DNA from: DATLED01 sp035525495
Lineage (GTDB): Bacteria > Actinomycetota > Acidimicrobiia > Acidimicrobiales > CADCTF01
Length of the DNA: 64,000 bases
NCBI GenBank assembly: GCA_035525495.1
Contig: DATLED010000024.1
Coordinates: 1 to 64,000 of the forward strand
Direction of reading: 5' to 3'
The notes beneath the pieces were generated by a model. It did not search any database, was not told the DNA's origin, and saw only the letters and a program-made list of their open reading frames with translations. Position numbers and translations under genes: made by a program. Shown piece after piece: positions 41,472-50,188 of the stretch. Each line of letters starts with the position of its first letter. The stretch's first letter is position 1.

Positions 41472-42449
41472 ATGCGGAACTCCCGTCTTGGTGTCGTTGG
41501 GGCGATGCTCGTCGCGTTGGTGCTGCTGGTCGGCGCCTGCGGCGACTCGGGTGACGACACCGACAACGCGGCCGGCGACAACGACTCGACGGCCACCACC
41601 GCTGCGGACGGCGAAGGCACGTGCTCGACGTTCTCGGGCTCTGACGCGCTCACCGTCGGCGGCACGAACTTCAGTGAGCAGGAGATCGTCGCCGAGATCT
41701 ACGCGCAGTGCCTCGAGGCTGCAGGCTTCAAGGTCGACACGAAGCTGAAGATCGGCTCCCGTGAGATCGTCCTGCCGGCGCTCGAGAAGGGCGACATCGA
41801 CCTGTACCCCGAGTACGTGGGCACGCTGCTCACGTTCCTCAAGGGCACGCCGACCTCCGACGTCGACAAGACGGTCGCCGACCTCCAGGCGGCCCTGAAG
41901 GCGAAGAACCTCCAGGTGCTCGAGCCCGCCGAGGCCGAGGACAAGAACGGGTTCGCGGTGACCAAGGCGACCGCCGACCGGCTGAAGCTCCGGACGCTGT
42001 CCGACCTCAAGGGCAAGGCCTCGGACCTCGTGTTCGGCGCCGGCCCTGAGTGCGACCAGCGGCCGCTGTGCCTCGTCGGCCTCAAGGACACCTACGGCCT
42101 CGGCTTCAAGGAGGTCAAGAAGCTCGACTCCGGTGGCCCGCTGACCAAGGACGCCTTGGAGAAGGGCGACATCGACGTCGGCCTGATCTTCACCTCCGAC
42201 GGTGCGGTCGCCGCACGCGGGTTCGTGGTCCTCGAGGACGACAAGAACCTGCAGCCGCCGGACAACGTCGTGCCGATCGTGCGCACCGACGTCGTCAAGG
42301 GCGACCTCGAGGAGCTGTTGAACTCGATCTCGGCGAAGCTCACGACCGAGGGACTCTCGGCTCTCAACAAGCAGGTCGACATCGACAAGGCGGATCCTGC
42401 GGACGTCGCCAAGACGTGGCTGCAGGAGAACGGCTTCATTGCCGAGTAG
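41472..42449 (+). CDS. Glycine betaine/choline-type ABC substrate-binding lipoprotein
   Basis: 325 residues of the OsmF/ProX/OpuCC type. The signal peptide ends in a lipobox LLVGAC (C23) and an Asp/Thr linker follows. LTVGGTNFSEQEIVAEIYAQ is the conserved entry to the domain, and YPEYVGTLLTFL supplies the aromatic/acidic ligand region for quaternary amines. The ATG is preceded by AGGAAGGAAA, an unusually strong ribosome-binding site that would raise its level above the permeases. Its last 14 bases overlap the convergent DUF1684 gene. Confidence 0.9.
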   Translation: MRNSRLGVVGAMLVALVLLVGACGDSGDDTDNAAGDNDSTATTAADGEGTCSTFSGSDALTVGGTNFSEQEIVAEIYAQCLEAAGFKVDTKLKIGSREIVLPALEKGDIDLYPEYVGTLLTFLKGTPTSDVDKTVADLQAALKAKNLQVLEPAEAEDKNGFAVTKATADRLKLRTLSDLKGKASDLVFGAGPECDQRPLCLVGLKDTYGLGFKEVKKLDSGGPLTKDALEKGDIDVGLIFTSDGAVAARGFVVLEDDKNLQPPDNVVPIVRTDVVKGDLEELLNSISAKLTTEGLSALNKQVDIDKADPADVAKTWLQENGFIAE

Positions 42450-42999
42450 CCGTTCGTTCCCCCGCCTCCACCGGGAGCGCCAAGGCGTTTCCCGGTGGGG
42501 CGAGGGGACACGTCCACCGGGGGCTGTACGAACAGCTCGGGTGGTACGCGAAGTTGAAGTCGACGACGAGGGCGCCGGTGGGGGTCGTCCCCAGGTCGGC
42601 GCCCTTGACCGTGTCGAGGAGGTAGCGGCCGCCGCCATAGGTCGTGGCGCCGTTGGTCGCGTCCTTGAAGGGCAGGAACACACCGCCGCCGTAGCCGTCG
42701 AGCCAGAACACGTCGAGGTCGCCGATCGGAAGGTGGAGCGTCCCGAAGCGGGTGAAGCGAGCTTCGTCGGTGACGTACGGGGTGGGTTTGACGTCGGTGT
42801 CCACGTCGGCCTCGTAGCGGAGGTCCGGTCGCAGTGGCCAGTACTCGGGCGCGGCGGCGCCGGGCTCGAGCGGGCTGTCGGGGTGGGTGGTGAACAGCTC
42901 GTGGCGCGCATCGCGGAACGCCGCCAGGTCGCCGTCGTTGCGAGCGGCCGCGTACATGGCGGCCACGCGGCGCCGGTAGTCGAGGAGCGTGAGCGACAT
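42436..42999 (-). CDS. DUF1684 family protein
   Basis: 187 residues. YRRRVAAMYAAARND at the start, GTLHLPIGDLDVFWLDGYGGGVFLPFKD (in pieces) in the middle, and YGGGRYLLDTVKG then DFNFAYHPSCSYSPRWTCPLAP are the hallmarks of DUF1684. The Cys/His-rich late region (HPSCSY, WTCPL) could bind a metal. Biochemical function is unknown. The ATG overlaps the upstream stop (TGATG), so it belongs to a three-gene operon with a redoxin. Confidence 0.88.
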   Translation of the reverse strand: MSLTLLDYRRRVAAMYAAARNDGDLAAFRDARHELFTTHPDSPLEPGAAAPEYWPLRPDLRYEADVDTDVKPTPYVTDEARFTRFGTLHLPIGDLDVFWLDGYGGGVFLPFKDATNGATTYGGGRYLLDTVKGADLGTTPTGALVVDFNFAYHPSCSYSPRWTCPLAPPGNALALPVEAGERTATRQ

Positions 43000-43502
43000 C
43001 AGGTGACCTGGCCCGCGTAGCGATCCCACGGCCACGGGTTGCCCGACCCGTAGCGGGTGACGCCCGGGCCCGTCGGCGCCGGGATGGGGCCGAGGCTGCC
43101 GGCCGCCACGCGGAGGAGGGTGCGCGGGAAGACGATCGCGAACGGGTCGCCGGCCACTTCGACGATGGACGTGCCGGTGGTGACGGCGCCGGCGATGCGC
43201 GACCAGTCCACGAGCATGGTCGAGCACGCCTCCGGCCAAGCCGCGGTGTGGCGCCGCCGCAGCGCTCCCGTGACGGCGCCGTCGTCGAACGCGAAGGACG
43301 CCTCGCCTTCGAGGCGGCACCACGAGACCCATGTGGCGCGCCCGCCGCCGGCAACGATCCGTTCGTCCACCCGAAGCCCGCCGGGTGGCCGCGCGACGGA
43401 TTTCTCCCACCACACGAGCGAGCGGCCGTCGCGAACGGCCACGGAGCCGCCGGCGTCGGCGGGCACGGCGTCGTCGACGAGCGCCAGCCATCGCCACGTC
43501 AC
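42999..43502 (-). CDS. Hypothetical protein between redoxin and DUF1684 genes
   Basis: 167 residues, cytoplasmic by composition, starting MTWRWLALVDDA and ending GNPWPWDRYAGQVT. Many Trp residues and alternating hydrophobic patterns suggest a compact beta-rich fold. I do not recognise the family. Its GTG overlaps the redoxin stop (GTGA) and its TGA overlaps the DUF1684 ATG, so it is co-translated with both. Confidence 0.7.
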   Translation of the reverse strand: MTWRWLALVDDAVPADAGGSVAVRDGRSLVWWEKSVARPPGGLRVDERIVAGGGRATWVSWCRLEGEASFAFDDGAVTGALRRRHTAAWPEACSTMLVDWSRIAGAVTTGTSIVEVAGDPFAIVFPRTLLRVAAGSLGPIPAPTGPGVTRYGSGNPWPWDRYAGQVT

Positions 43503-44008
43503 CGCTTCGGGACCTCCCAGTCCGGACGGATGTCACGCGTCACCTCGCGGAACGCGAGGCGGAGCTCCTCGTTGGTCGGACGTCCCCAGAACCAGTAGCC
43601 GTTCCACGCAGCGTGCACGCTGAGCCCAGGTCGCAACACGAAGGCCGCCGGGTAGTAGGGGTCGTGCATGGTGTCGGTCGCCTCCCGCAGCTCGAGCTCG
43701 TCGACGTAGCGCCGTTCGGCATCGCAGAGGAACGTCCACCGCGCGCCGAGCCCGGCCCGGAAGGCCGAGGTCACGTTGGGGGGGTCGATGCTGATCGACA
43801 CCATGCGGGTGTAGGCGACCTCCACCTCGTCCTGCAGCGCGACGAGCTGGCGGAGGAACTGCTGCTCCTTCGGGCACCACCAACCGCGGTAGAAGTGCAC
43901 GAACGTCGGGTCGCCACCGACGAGGAGCGACAACGAGCGGAGATTGCCGGCATGGTCGGTCAGCTCGAGGTCCGGGAACTCGCCGCCGGCGTGGAGATCG
44001 GATCGCAC
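43499..44008 (-). CDS. AhpC/TSA-family redoxin (peroxiredoxin-like)
   Basis: 169 residues from GTG 44008. The active-site region is VHFYRGWWCPKEQQFLRQL, with a single likely peroxidatic Cys in WWCP. Before it lies GTVRSDLHAGGEFPDLEL, the usual start of this redoxin subgroup. Later YYPAAFVLRPGLSVHAAWNGYWFWGRP has the Trp-rich end. A longer in-frame start at ATG 44065 would overlap the divergent pirin gene, so the shorter form is preferred, without strong ribosome-binding evidence for either. It leads an operon with the hypothetical and DUF1684 genes. Confidence 0.75.
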   Translation of the reverse strand: MRSDLHAGGEFPDLELTDHAGNLRSLSLLVGGDPTFVHFYRGWWCPKEQQFLRQLVALQDEVEVAYTRMVSISIDPPNVTSAFRAGLGARWTFLCDAERRYVDELELREATDTMHDPYYPAAFVLRPGLSVHAAWNGYWFWGRPTNEELRLAFREVTRDIRPDWEVPKR

Positions 44009-44059
44009 GGTGCCATTGTCGTCGGGAATGTTCCGGCTCCTGACGAGGTTTTGTTGCAC

Positions 44060-44788
44060 ATGCAATCAGTGATCGACGTGCGACGCGGCGACGAGCGGAT
44101 GAAGACCCGCATCGGTTGGCTCGACTCGAAGCACAGCTTCAGCTTCGGTCGCCACCACGACCCAGCCAACACCCACTTCGGGTTGCTGCTGGTGAACAAC
44201 GACGACATCGTCGCCGCGGGCTCGGGGTTCGAGACGCACCCGCACCGCGACATGGAGATCATCACGTGGGTCCTCGACGGCGAGCTCGAGCACAAGGACT
44301 CCGAGGGCAACCGCGGCCTCATCTATCCGGGCCTGGCGCAGAGAATGAGCGCAGGCACCGGGATCTGGCACAGCGAGATGAACCCCCGTGGCGACGAGGC
44401 CGCGCACTTCGTCCAGATGTGGGTCGTGCCCGACACCGAGCGCATCGACCCCGGCTACGAGCAGCTCGACATCAACGCCGAGCTGGCGAAGGGCGGGCTC
44501 GTGCCGGTCGCCTCCGGCAAGGGCCACGACGCCGCCATCGCGATCCGCCAGCGCGACGCCGTCCTGTGGGCCGGCCGTCTCGGCGCCGACGAGCGGTTGG
44601 CGCTGCCGGACGCTCCATATCTCCATCTGTTCGTGGCCTTGGGCGCCGTCGATCTCGATGGTGCCGGTCGTCTCGTCGCCGGCGATGCGGTGCGACTGAC
44701 CGCCGCCGGCGGGCAGTCACTCCAGGCCGATCCCGAAGGCGCAGAGATCCTCGTCTGGGGGATGCACGCTCGCGCGCCGCTCGGGTAA
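44060..44788 (+). CDS. Pirin-family bicupin protein
   Basis: 242 residues. WLDSKHSFSFGRHHDP, then ETHPHRDMEIITWVLDGELEH and GTGIWHSEMNP, give the metal ligands of pirins (two His in THPHRD, His and Glu in WHSEMN). Some pirins are quercetin dioxygenases and others regulate by redox state; the substrate here is unknown. It is divergent from the redoxin operon, which fits an oxidative-stress context. Confidence 0.92.
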   Translation: MQSVIDVRRGDERMKTRIGWLDSKHSFSFGRHHDPANTHFGLLLVNNDDIVAAGSGFETHPHRDMEIITWVLDGELEHKDSEGNRGLIYPGLAQRMSAGTGIWHSEMNPRGDEAAHFVQMWVVPDTERIDPGYEQLDINAELAKGGLVPVASGKGHDAAIAIRQRDAVLWAGRLGADERLALPDAPYLHLFVALGAVDLDGAGRLVAGDAVRLTAAGGQSLQADPEGAEILVWGMHARAPLG

Positions 44789-44816
44789 GTCGGGCCGGAG
44801 CGGCGCCCTGGCGGGG

Positions 44817-44990
44817 TCAGCCAGGAGCGATGGTGTCGTCGACCGCTTCGTCCTCGGTGCCGGCATCGACGAACCGGGGCTCGTCATCGAGCTCGGTCCC
44901 ATCGTTCACGTCTTCGCGGACGTCCTCGATGCGCTCCTGGAGGTCGTCGAGCTGGTTCTGGTCGGGGCCCGAACTGCCGCCGGTGCTCAT
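44817..44990 (-). CDS. 57-residue acidic protein coupled to a hemerythrin gene
   Basis: The product starts MSTGGSSGPDQNQLDDL, has an amphipathic segment LQERIEDVREDV and ends DEAVDDTIAPG; about a third of its residues are acidic. The ATG overlaps the hemerythrin stop (ATGA). Pup-like length and acidity are noticeable, but the C-terminal Gly-Gly-Glu/Gln needed for pupylation is absent. Function is unknown; a partner of the hemerythrin is the simplest inference. Confidence 0.6.
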   Translation of the reverse strand: MSTGGSSGPDQNQLDDLQERIEDVREDVNDGTELDDEPRFVDAGTEDEAVDDTIAPG

Positions 44991-45571
44991 CGGGACTTGC
45001 CGTTGTTGGCGGCGACGAGGCGGCCGACCGCTTCCTTGCCCGCGGTGATCGCACCGTCGAGGACGGCGATCGGGAGGCCGAGGAGGATGTTGAACGGCGG
45101 GACATCGGGGACGAGCGGGTGGGCCCGGGTCGGGGCGACCTTCTTGGCCGCCTCCATCAGCTCGCCCATGGTGATGAGCTCCTCGACGGTGAATGCGTCC
45201 CGTGCCTGCGGGAACATGTCGTTCTCCTCCTCCTCGACGTGGTGGCGCACGCTCTCGATGAGGACGGTGAACTTGGCGCGGAAGCGCTCGTGGGCCGGCG
45301 CGAGCTTCTCGAGCTCGGACAGCGTCGCCTTGACGACGTGGTGCTCCTCGAGGCCCTCGAGGACGGTGAAGGCCTGCTCGTCGCCGAGCTTCGCTCGAAT
45401 GGCCGGATAGAAGACCTGCTCCTCGACGACGGCGTGCTGCGACAGATGCTCGATCACGAGGTCACGGACCCGCGCCAGCTCTTCGACATCGTCCGGCCCG
45501 GCCGTCTCGAAGCGCCGGAAGAGCTCCTCGACGTTGCCGTGGTCCTGCTTCAGAAGGGTGAGCGCGTTCAT
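44987..45571 (-). CDS. Hemerythrin-like (HHE cation-binding) domain protein
   Basis: 194 residues. Histidine and Glu ligands of a di-iron four-helix bundle are seen in KQDHGNVEELF (H11), LSQHAVVEEQVFYP (H46, E50), EEHHVVKATL (H77/H78) and RHHVEEEENDMFP (H110/H111). Such proteins bind O2 or NO, or sense iron and redox state. The C-terminal 55 residues are an extra segment with a hydrophobic helix (FNILLGLPIAVL). Start at ATG 45571 after AGAGGG. An acidic 57-residue protein gene overlaps its stop. Confidence 0.88.
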   Translation of the reverse strand: MNALTLLKQDHGNVEELFRRFETAGPDDVEELARVRDLVIEHLSQHAVVEEQVFYPAIRAKLGDEQAFTVLEGLEEHHVVKATLSELEKLAPAHERFRAKFTVLIESVRHHVEEEENDMFPQARDAFTVEELITMGELMEAAKKVAPTRAHPLVPDVPPFNILLGLPIAVLDGAITAGKEAVGRLVAANNGKSR

Positions 45572-45622
45572 CAACCCTCTTTTCCCCGTTCCCGCCCCTG
45601 CGAACCGGAGCAAGCACGAGCG

Positions 45623-45670
45623 TTTTGTCATCAGGATCCCGCCCCCTGGGGCGGGATCCTGATGTCAAAA
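45623..45670. repeat. Near-perfect 23-bp-arm palindrome
   Basis: Arms 45623-45645 and 45648-45670 match at 22 of 23 positions with only two bases between them. It begins TTTTGTCATC and ends GATGTCAAAA, so T and A tracts are on the wrong sides for an intrinsic terminator. It covers the stop codon of the cyclase gene and lies about 50 bases upstream of the hemerythrin start. It may be a REP-type element, a cruciform or an operator. Confidence 0.7.
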
Positions 45671-48600
45671 GGGAGCCGGAGGAGGCAAACCCGCGGCGCG
45701 GCGGAAGACGGCGTCCCACTCGGTCTCGAGGAGCCCCATCGCGGCCAGCCGCTCCTCGGCGTCGCCCCGCACCGCGTCGGCGTCGACAGCCTCCATGGCC
45801 GCCAAGGCCGACGACAGCGCCAACCGGGTCAGTGCCTGGTTGAGTCGGTCGCCGGTCGAATCGGCGATCGCAACCCCTGCCTCGAGTGCAGCTCGCGCCT
45901 CGTCGGCCCGGCCGAGACGCAGCAGCCCGAACCCTCGGCCGAAGCCCGCACCGATGCGGTCGAGGTAGGTCCCCTGTTCGACGGCGTCGGTCCGGTCGGC
46001 CACGGCGATCGCGTCCTCGGCCGCGCCCGTCACGGCGTGCGCCAACGCCAACGCGGCCCCCGCGGCGTGCACCGCCCCGGGACCGGCGGCGCGCGAGTAG
46101 GCGTCGAGCAGCACGGCCTCCGCCTGTTCGTCCCGTCCGAGCTGGAGCAGCGCCAGGCCCCGGGGGACCTCACGGTCGACCGGCAACCCCACCGTTCCTC
46201 CGCCACCCGGCGGCTCGAGCAGCTCGCCGAGGCCGAGGATCTGGTGCGCCTCGCCGAGCTGCACCGCCGTGCCCGCGGTGATGAGGTGACCCATCTCACG
46301 ACCGTCGGCGTCCATCCCGCTGTTGGCCAACGCGGACGCCGTCTCCAACAGCTCGCGCGCCTGCTTCAGCATCCCCGTCGCCAGCAACGCGCGGGACAGC
46401 GTCGCCACCGACCGCAGCTCACCGGTGACGTCGTCGATGGAGGCGAACCGCTCCCGTGCCGCCGTGCTCGCGGCAACTGCCTCGTCGGTGCGCCCCAACC
46501 ACAGGCTCGTGGTCGCGCACAGCAGGCTCATCATCCCAGCGGCCCACGGATCCCCTCCGCTCTCGTAGTCGTCGAGCACGCGGTGGGCGAGGTCGTCGGC
46601 CTCGTCGAGATAGCCCTCCGCCAACCGCACCCATCCGAGCAACCCGTAGGCCCAGCCGAGACCCGCCCGGTCGCCGATCTCCGAGAACAGGCGCACCGCC
46701 TCGCCGATCCGCCGCTTCGCCTCCTCGACGTCACCGGCGCTCGTCGAGATCCAGGCCATGTTCTGTTGGGCCCACGCCTCGCCGCGGCGGTCGCTGAGCT
46801 CCTTGAACAGCGCCAGCGCCGCGGCGATGTTCGCCTCGGCGGCCGTGAGTCGACCGAGGAACAGGTCGGTCATCCCTCGCAACCGCCGAGCCGTCGCCTC
46901 GCCCGCGCGGTCGCCGACGGCCTGCCAACGACGGATGGCCTCGTCGAGGTTGGCGGCCGACTCGTACAGCGCGCCCTCGCTCTGCTCGATGTGCCCGCGC
47001 ACGGTGTAGGCCGACGCCGCGCTCCACCCGTCTCCGGCCGCCTCGGACTGCGTCAGGACCGCCGCGACATCGGCGCGCGCTTCGTCGTGGCGGCGCAGCT
47101 CGGCCAACGCGGCGGCGCGCCGCACGAGGAAGCGGCGACGGTCGTCCGCGCGCTCCTCCGGCAGCAGCGCCAGCACGCGGGTGCACAGCTGCTCGGCCGG
47201 TGCCGGCGTCTCCCGGTGCTCCGCCTGCGTGATCGCCCGCTCGTACCAGGTGATCGCCTCCTCGAGGGTGTCGGTGGGCACGCCGTCGACGCCGCCGAGT
47301 TCAGCGTCGAGCTCCGCGGCGGCCCCGAAGTGATGCGCCAGCGCCTCGAGCTGCTCGCCCTCCCGCCCGCGTTCCTTGGCCTGCTGGCGGAGGAAGGCGC
47401 CGAGCCGGGCGTGGGCTCGCGCCCGCTCGCCCTTGGTCAACGTCTCGTAGGCCACCTCGCGCACCAGATCGCTGCGGAACGCCCATTGGGTGCCGTCGAT
47501 CGTGAGGAGGTCGCGCGAAACCAACGCATCGAGGTTTCGGCGCAGCGCGCCGTCGACGGGTCCGCCGAGGGCGGCCAGCGCCTCCACCGATCCGAGCCTG
47601 CCGATCACGGCGGCGTGATCGAGCACGCGGCGTTCCGGGGCCGGCAGATTGTCGACCCGCGTCGCCACGAGCGCCCGCAGCGTCGCCGGCAGCTCGCGCG
47701 GCGAACCTGCCTGGTGGACGAGCGCCGCCAGCTCCTCGAGGAAGAACGGGTTGCCGCCGCTGCGGGCGAGGACGGCGTCGAGCAGCTCTCGCGAGGGCGG
47801 GCCCTCCAGCAACGTCGTGAGCAGTGATTCGGCACCTTCGCGGTCGAGGGGATCGAGGTGCAGCGCGACGAGGTTGTGGCGACCCGGCGTCGGTGACCAC
47901 CGCTCGGCCAGCTCCGGACGGCTGGTCGCGACGAGCGCGAACGGCAATCCCCGCATGCGGTCGGGGAGGTCCTCGACGAGATCGAGCACGAGCTGATCGG
48001 CCCAGTGCAGCTCGGACAGCGCGAGCACGAGTGGCTTGCGGTGGGCCATGTTCTGCAACAGCCCGACGAACGACGAAGTCGCGTGCTCGCGCGCCCGCGC
48101 CGGCTCCATCTCGGCGAGAGCCGAGGGGATGCCGAGGAGGTAGCCGAGGCCCTCGACGACGCGCTCCACGTCGGGGTCATCAATCGGTCGCTTCAGGCCC
48201 CACGCCACCTTCGAACGCGTCTTCTCGATCGAAGCCTCGGCGGTGTCGTCGAGGCGGAGGTCGAGCGCCTGGCGGACCGCCGCGGCGATCGGCCACCACA
48301 CGTTGGCCTCGCCGTACGGGACGCACCGGCCCTCGAGCACCATCGCCGAGTGCTCGGACGCGGCGGTCGACGTGAGCTCTTCCGCCAGGCGGCTCTTCCC
48401 GATGCCTGCGTCACCGGTGAGCATCACCAGCTGCGGCCGTCTCCGCTCGAAGGCCATCGTCACCGACGAGCACAGGATGCCCATCTCCTGTTCGCGGCCG
48501 ATCAACGGCGTGCGGGCGCGGCGGCGACGGTGCCCTGGCGGCGCCAGCGTCTCGAGGGCGACGAAGGCTTCGACGCGCTCGCCGCGGCCGCGTGCCTCGA

Positions 48601-49171
48601 TGGCGCCGAGACTGTCATAGCGGACGACGTCTGCCGTCTCGTCGTGCGTCGCCGGGCCGACGAGGACCTGACCGGGAAGGGCTGTCGTCTGGAGGCGCGC
48701 GGCGACGTTCACCGTGTCGCCCATCGCCGTGTACTCACCGCCGGCGCGCAGCGCGCCGACCAGGACCTCGCCGCTGTTGATGCCAATCCGCATGCGGACG
48801 GGCACACCGATCTCGTCGCCGTACTCGGTGAGCGTCGCCTGCATCTGGAGCGCCGCCCGCACGGCGCGTTCGGCGTCGTCCTCGTGGGCGACCGGCGCGC
48901 CGAAGAGCGCCATGATCTGGTCGCCGACGATCTTGTCGACGCGCCCACCGTGGTTGGCGATGTCGTTGACGAGGCGCTGGAACCCGGTGTCCACGAGGTT
49001 CTTCAACTGCTCCGGGTCGGCGCCCTCGGAGAAGGTCGTGAACCCGACGAGGTCGGCGAACAGGACCGTGACGACACGGCGCTCCTCGGCTCGGGCGAGC
49101 AACGCGTGGCCGCACGAGGGACAGAAGCGGGAGCCTTCAGGAACCGAGGCCCGACACGAGGGGCACTCCAC
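45665..49171 (-). CDS. Zinc-ribbon/class III cyclase/AAA ATPase/TPR signalling protein
   Basis: 1168 residues. Order of domains: an N-terminal zinc ribbon with C3, C6, C17 and C20 (CPSC twice); a class III nucleotide cyclase at about 30-205 with metal Asps D40 (LFADLVGFT) and D84 (KIVGDQIMALFG) plus MGDTVNVAARL; a STAND-like ATPase with Walker A GDAGIGKS at 253-260; then helical TPR-type repeats to the end. Proteins like this probably make cAMP (or bind nucleotide) in response to a ligand recognised by the repeats. The GTG has TACGCT six bases upstream. The stop lies inside a palindrome. Confidence 0.88.
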   Translation of the reverse strand: MECPSCRASVPEGSRFCPSCGHALLARAEERRVVTVLFADLVGFTTFSEGADPEQLKNLVDTGFQRLVNDIANHGGRVDKIVGDQIMALFGAPVAHEDDAERAVRAALQMQATLTEYGDEIGVPVRMRIGINSGEVLVGALRAGGEYTAMGDTVNVAARLQTTALPGQVLVGPATHDETADVVRYDSLGAIEARGRGERVEAFVALETLAPPGHRRRRARTPLIGREQEMGILCSSVTMAFERRRPQLVMLTGDAGIGKSRLAEELTSTAASEHSAMVLEGRCVPYGEANVWWPIAAAVRQALDLRLDDTAEASIEKTRSKVAWGLKRPIDDPDVERVVEGLGYLLGIPSALAEMEPARAREHATSSFVGLLQNMAHRKPLVLALSELHWADQLVLDLVEDLPDRMRGLPFALVATSRPELAERWSPTPGRHNLVALHLDPLDREGAESLLTTLLEGPPSRELLDAVLARSGGNPFFLEELAALVHQAGSPRELPATLRALVATRVDNLPAPERRVLDHAAVIGRLGSVEALAALGGPVDGALRRNLDALVSRDLLTIDGTQWAFRSDLVREVAYETLTKGERARAHARLGAFLRQQAKERGREGEQLEALAHHFGAAAELDAELGGVDGVPTDTLEEAITWYERAITQAEHRETPAPAEQLCTRVLALLPEERADDRRRFLVRRAAALAELRRHDEARADVAAVLTQSEAAGDGWSAASAYTVRGHIEQSEGALYESAANLDEAIRRWQAVGDRAGEATARRLRGMTDLFLGRLTAAEANIAAALALFKELSDRRGEAWAQQNMAWISTSAGDVEEAKRRIGEAVRLFSEIGDRAGLGWAYGLLGWVRLAEGYLDEADDLAHRVLDDYESGGDPWAAGMMSLLCATTSLWLGRTDEAVAASTAARERFASIDDVTGELRSVATLSRALLATGMLKQARELLETASALANSGMDADGREMGHLITAGTAVQLGEAHQILGLGELLEPPGGGGTVGLPVDREVPRGLALLQLGRDEQAEAVLLDAYSRAAGPGAVHAAGAALALAHAVTGAAEDAIAVADRTDAVEQGTYLDRIGAGFGRGFGLLRLGRADEARAALEAGVAIADSTGDRLNQALTRLALSSALAAMEAVDADAVRGDAEERLAAMGLLETEWDAVFRRAAGLPPPAPF

Positions 49172-49177
49172 AGTCGA

Positions 49178-49183
49178 AGCGTA
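49178..49183 (-). promoter_or_regulatory. -10 element (TACGCT) of the cyclase-ATPase-TPR gene
   Basis: Six bases separate it from the GTG at 49171. It lies in the 23-base gap after the formamidase-like gene, so the large gene can be transcribed on its own. Confidence 0.42.
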
Positions 49184-49194
49184 GGTCGGAATGC

Positions 49195-50163
49195 CTACTT
49201 CAGGACGAGGGCATTCGGCGGCGAGGCGACCCCGGCGCGCACCCGCAGCGGCGCCGAGGTGAAGAGGCCGACGTACACGCCGTCGGCCGCGCAGTCGGCG
49301 GCGAGCGCATCGAGGTCCCACAGCTCGCCGATGGGCAACCCGAGCAGCGGCAGGAGGGCGGTGTGCATGAAGATCTCGGGCGTCCGCTCGGGATCGTCGG
49401 CCGCTCGGATGTCGTCGCGCTGCTCCTTGGTCAGATGCGAGCCCGGCGGCCAGATCTCGAGCGCGGGGTTGTCGGAACCGACCGCCGCGAGGTGGTGGTC
49501 CCAGAGCCACCGCAACATGTCCGTGCCCGGACGCAGACCAGGCGCCTTCAGCTGCTGCGGCAGCGATTGACGGGCGTCCTCGTCGAGGTTGCGGTACCAC
49601 GTCGTCCACCCCGTCCGGAGGAGGAGGATGTCGCCGATCTCCGTCGTCGTTCCCTGGGCGGCGAGGGTGGCATCGAGGTCTTCCGGCGTGATGGGCTCGG
49701 CGGTCGACGCGTCGATGTCGCGGTGACGGGCCACGTCGACGAGGACAGCCCGTCCGGCGAGGCCCCGCGTCGCCCAGTGGTCGATGCCGTGGTGAGCGTC
49801 GTCGATGCCGTTGTAGTGCTTGTGGAGCGGATGCTGGACGTGGCGGAACCCGTCCCACTGGCTCGAGCTCTGCGTGTTGAAGGTGAGGACATCGTCATGG
49901 CCCCCTTCCCCGAGGACGTCGTGCTGCGGCGCCTGTCGCCCGAACAGCGGCGGGTCGGGGAGCTCGTACTCGAGGTTCAGTGCGAAGACCGCCCCCTTCC
50001 CCACGAGCTTCGCCGCCGCCGCCGCCCGCGCCGGCGTCAAGAGGTTCAAGCAACCGAAGCGGTCGTCGTCGCCCCACACTCCCCACGAGGACCCGGCGGG
50101 TGCGCCCTCCTTGATCGGAAGGTCGTCGTAGCTGGGGAGGGCGCCGTCACTCGAGGAGACCAT
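49195..50163 (-). CDS. Cyclase-family (kynurenine formamidase-like) metal hydrolase
   Basis: 322 residues of the PF04199 family. GCLNLLTPARAAAAAKLV near the start and FNTQSSSQWDGFRHVQHP give the metal-site region of the subgroup that has WDGxxH instead of HxGTHxD. EDLDATLAAQ, DILLLRTGW and LAAVGSDNPALEIWP follow as in family members. It probably hydrolyses an amide or lactone ring; true kynurenine formamidase activity is unproven. It is divergent from the SCO6745-type gene, with start codons 25 bases apart and overlapping -10 boxes. Confidence 0.85.
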   Translation of the reverse strand: MVSSSDGALPSYDDLPIKEGAPAGSSWGVWGDDDRFGCLNLLTPARAAAAAKLVGKGAVFALNLEYELPDPPLFGRQAPQHDVLGEGGHDDVLTFNTQSSSQWDGFRHVQHPLHKHYNGIDDAHHGIDHWATRGLAGRAVLVDVARHRDIDASTAEPITPEDLDATLAAQGTTTEIGDILLLRTGWTTWYRNLDEDARQSLPQQLKAPGLRPGTDMLRWLWDHHLAAVGSDNPALEIWPPGSHLTKEQRDDIRAADDPERTPEIFMHTALLPLLGLPIGELWDLDALAADCAADGVYVGLFTSAPLRVRAGVASPPNALVLK

Positions 50164-50171
50164 GCGAGCGG

Positions 50172-50181
50172 AAGCTAGCTT
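50172..50181. promoter_or_regulatory. Symmetric AAGCTAGCTT: shared -10 for two divergent genes
   Basis: The perfect 10-base palindrome reads TAGCTT on both strands. It is 8 bases from the minus-strand ATG at 50163 and 7 bases from the plus-strand ATG at 50189. The TA at 50176-50177 belongs to both boxes. Confidence 0.55.
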
Positions 50182-50188
50182 CGCCGAC

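Noticed and set aside
44009..44065. Longer N-terminus for the redoxin from ATG 44065
   Set aside because: It would overlap the divergent pirin start and has no ribosome-binding site or -10 box; the family usually begins near GTVRSDL.
44817..44990. Prokaryotic ubiquitin-like protein (Pup)
   Set aside because: It ends in Ala-Pro-Gly, not Gly-Gly-Glu/Gln, and no proteasome or ligase gene is nearby.
45623..45670. Intrinsic terminator
   Set aside because: The stem is preceded by T residues and followed by A residues on both strands, the reverse of the required order; reported as a repeat instead.
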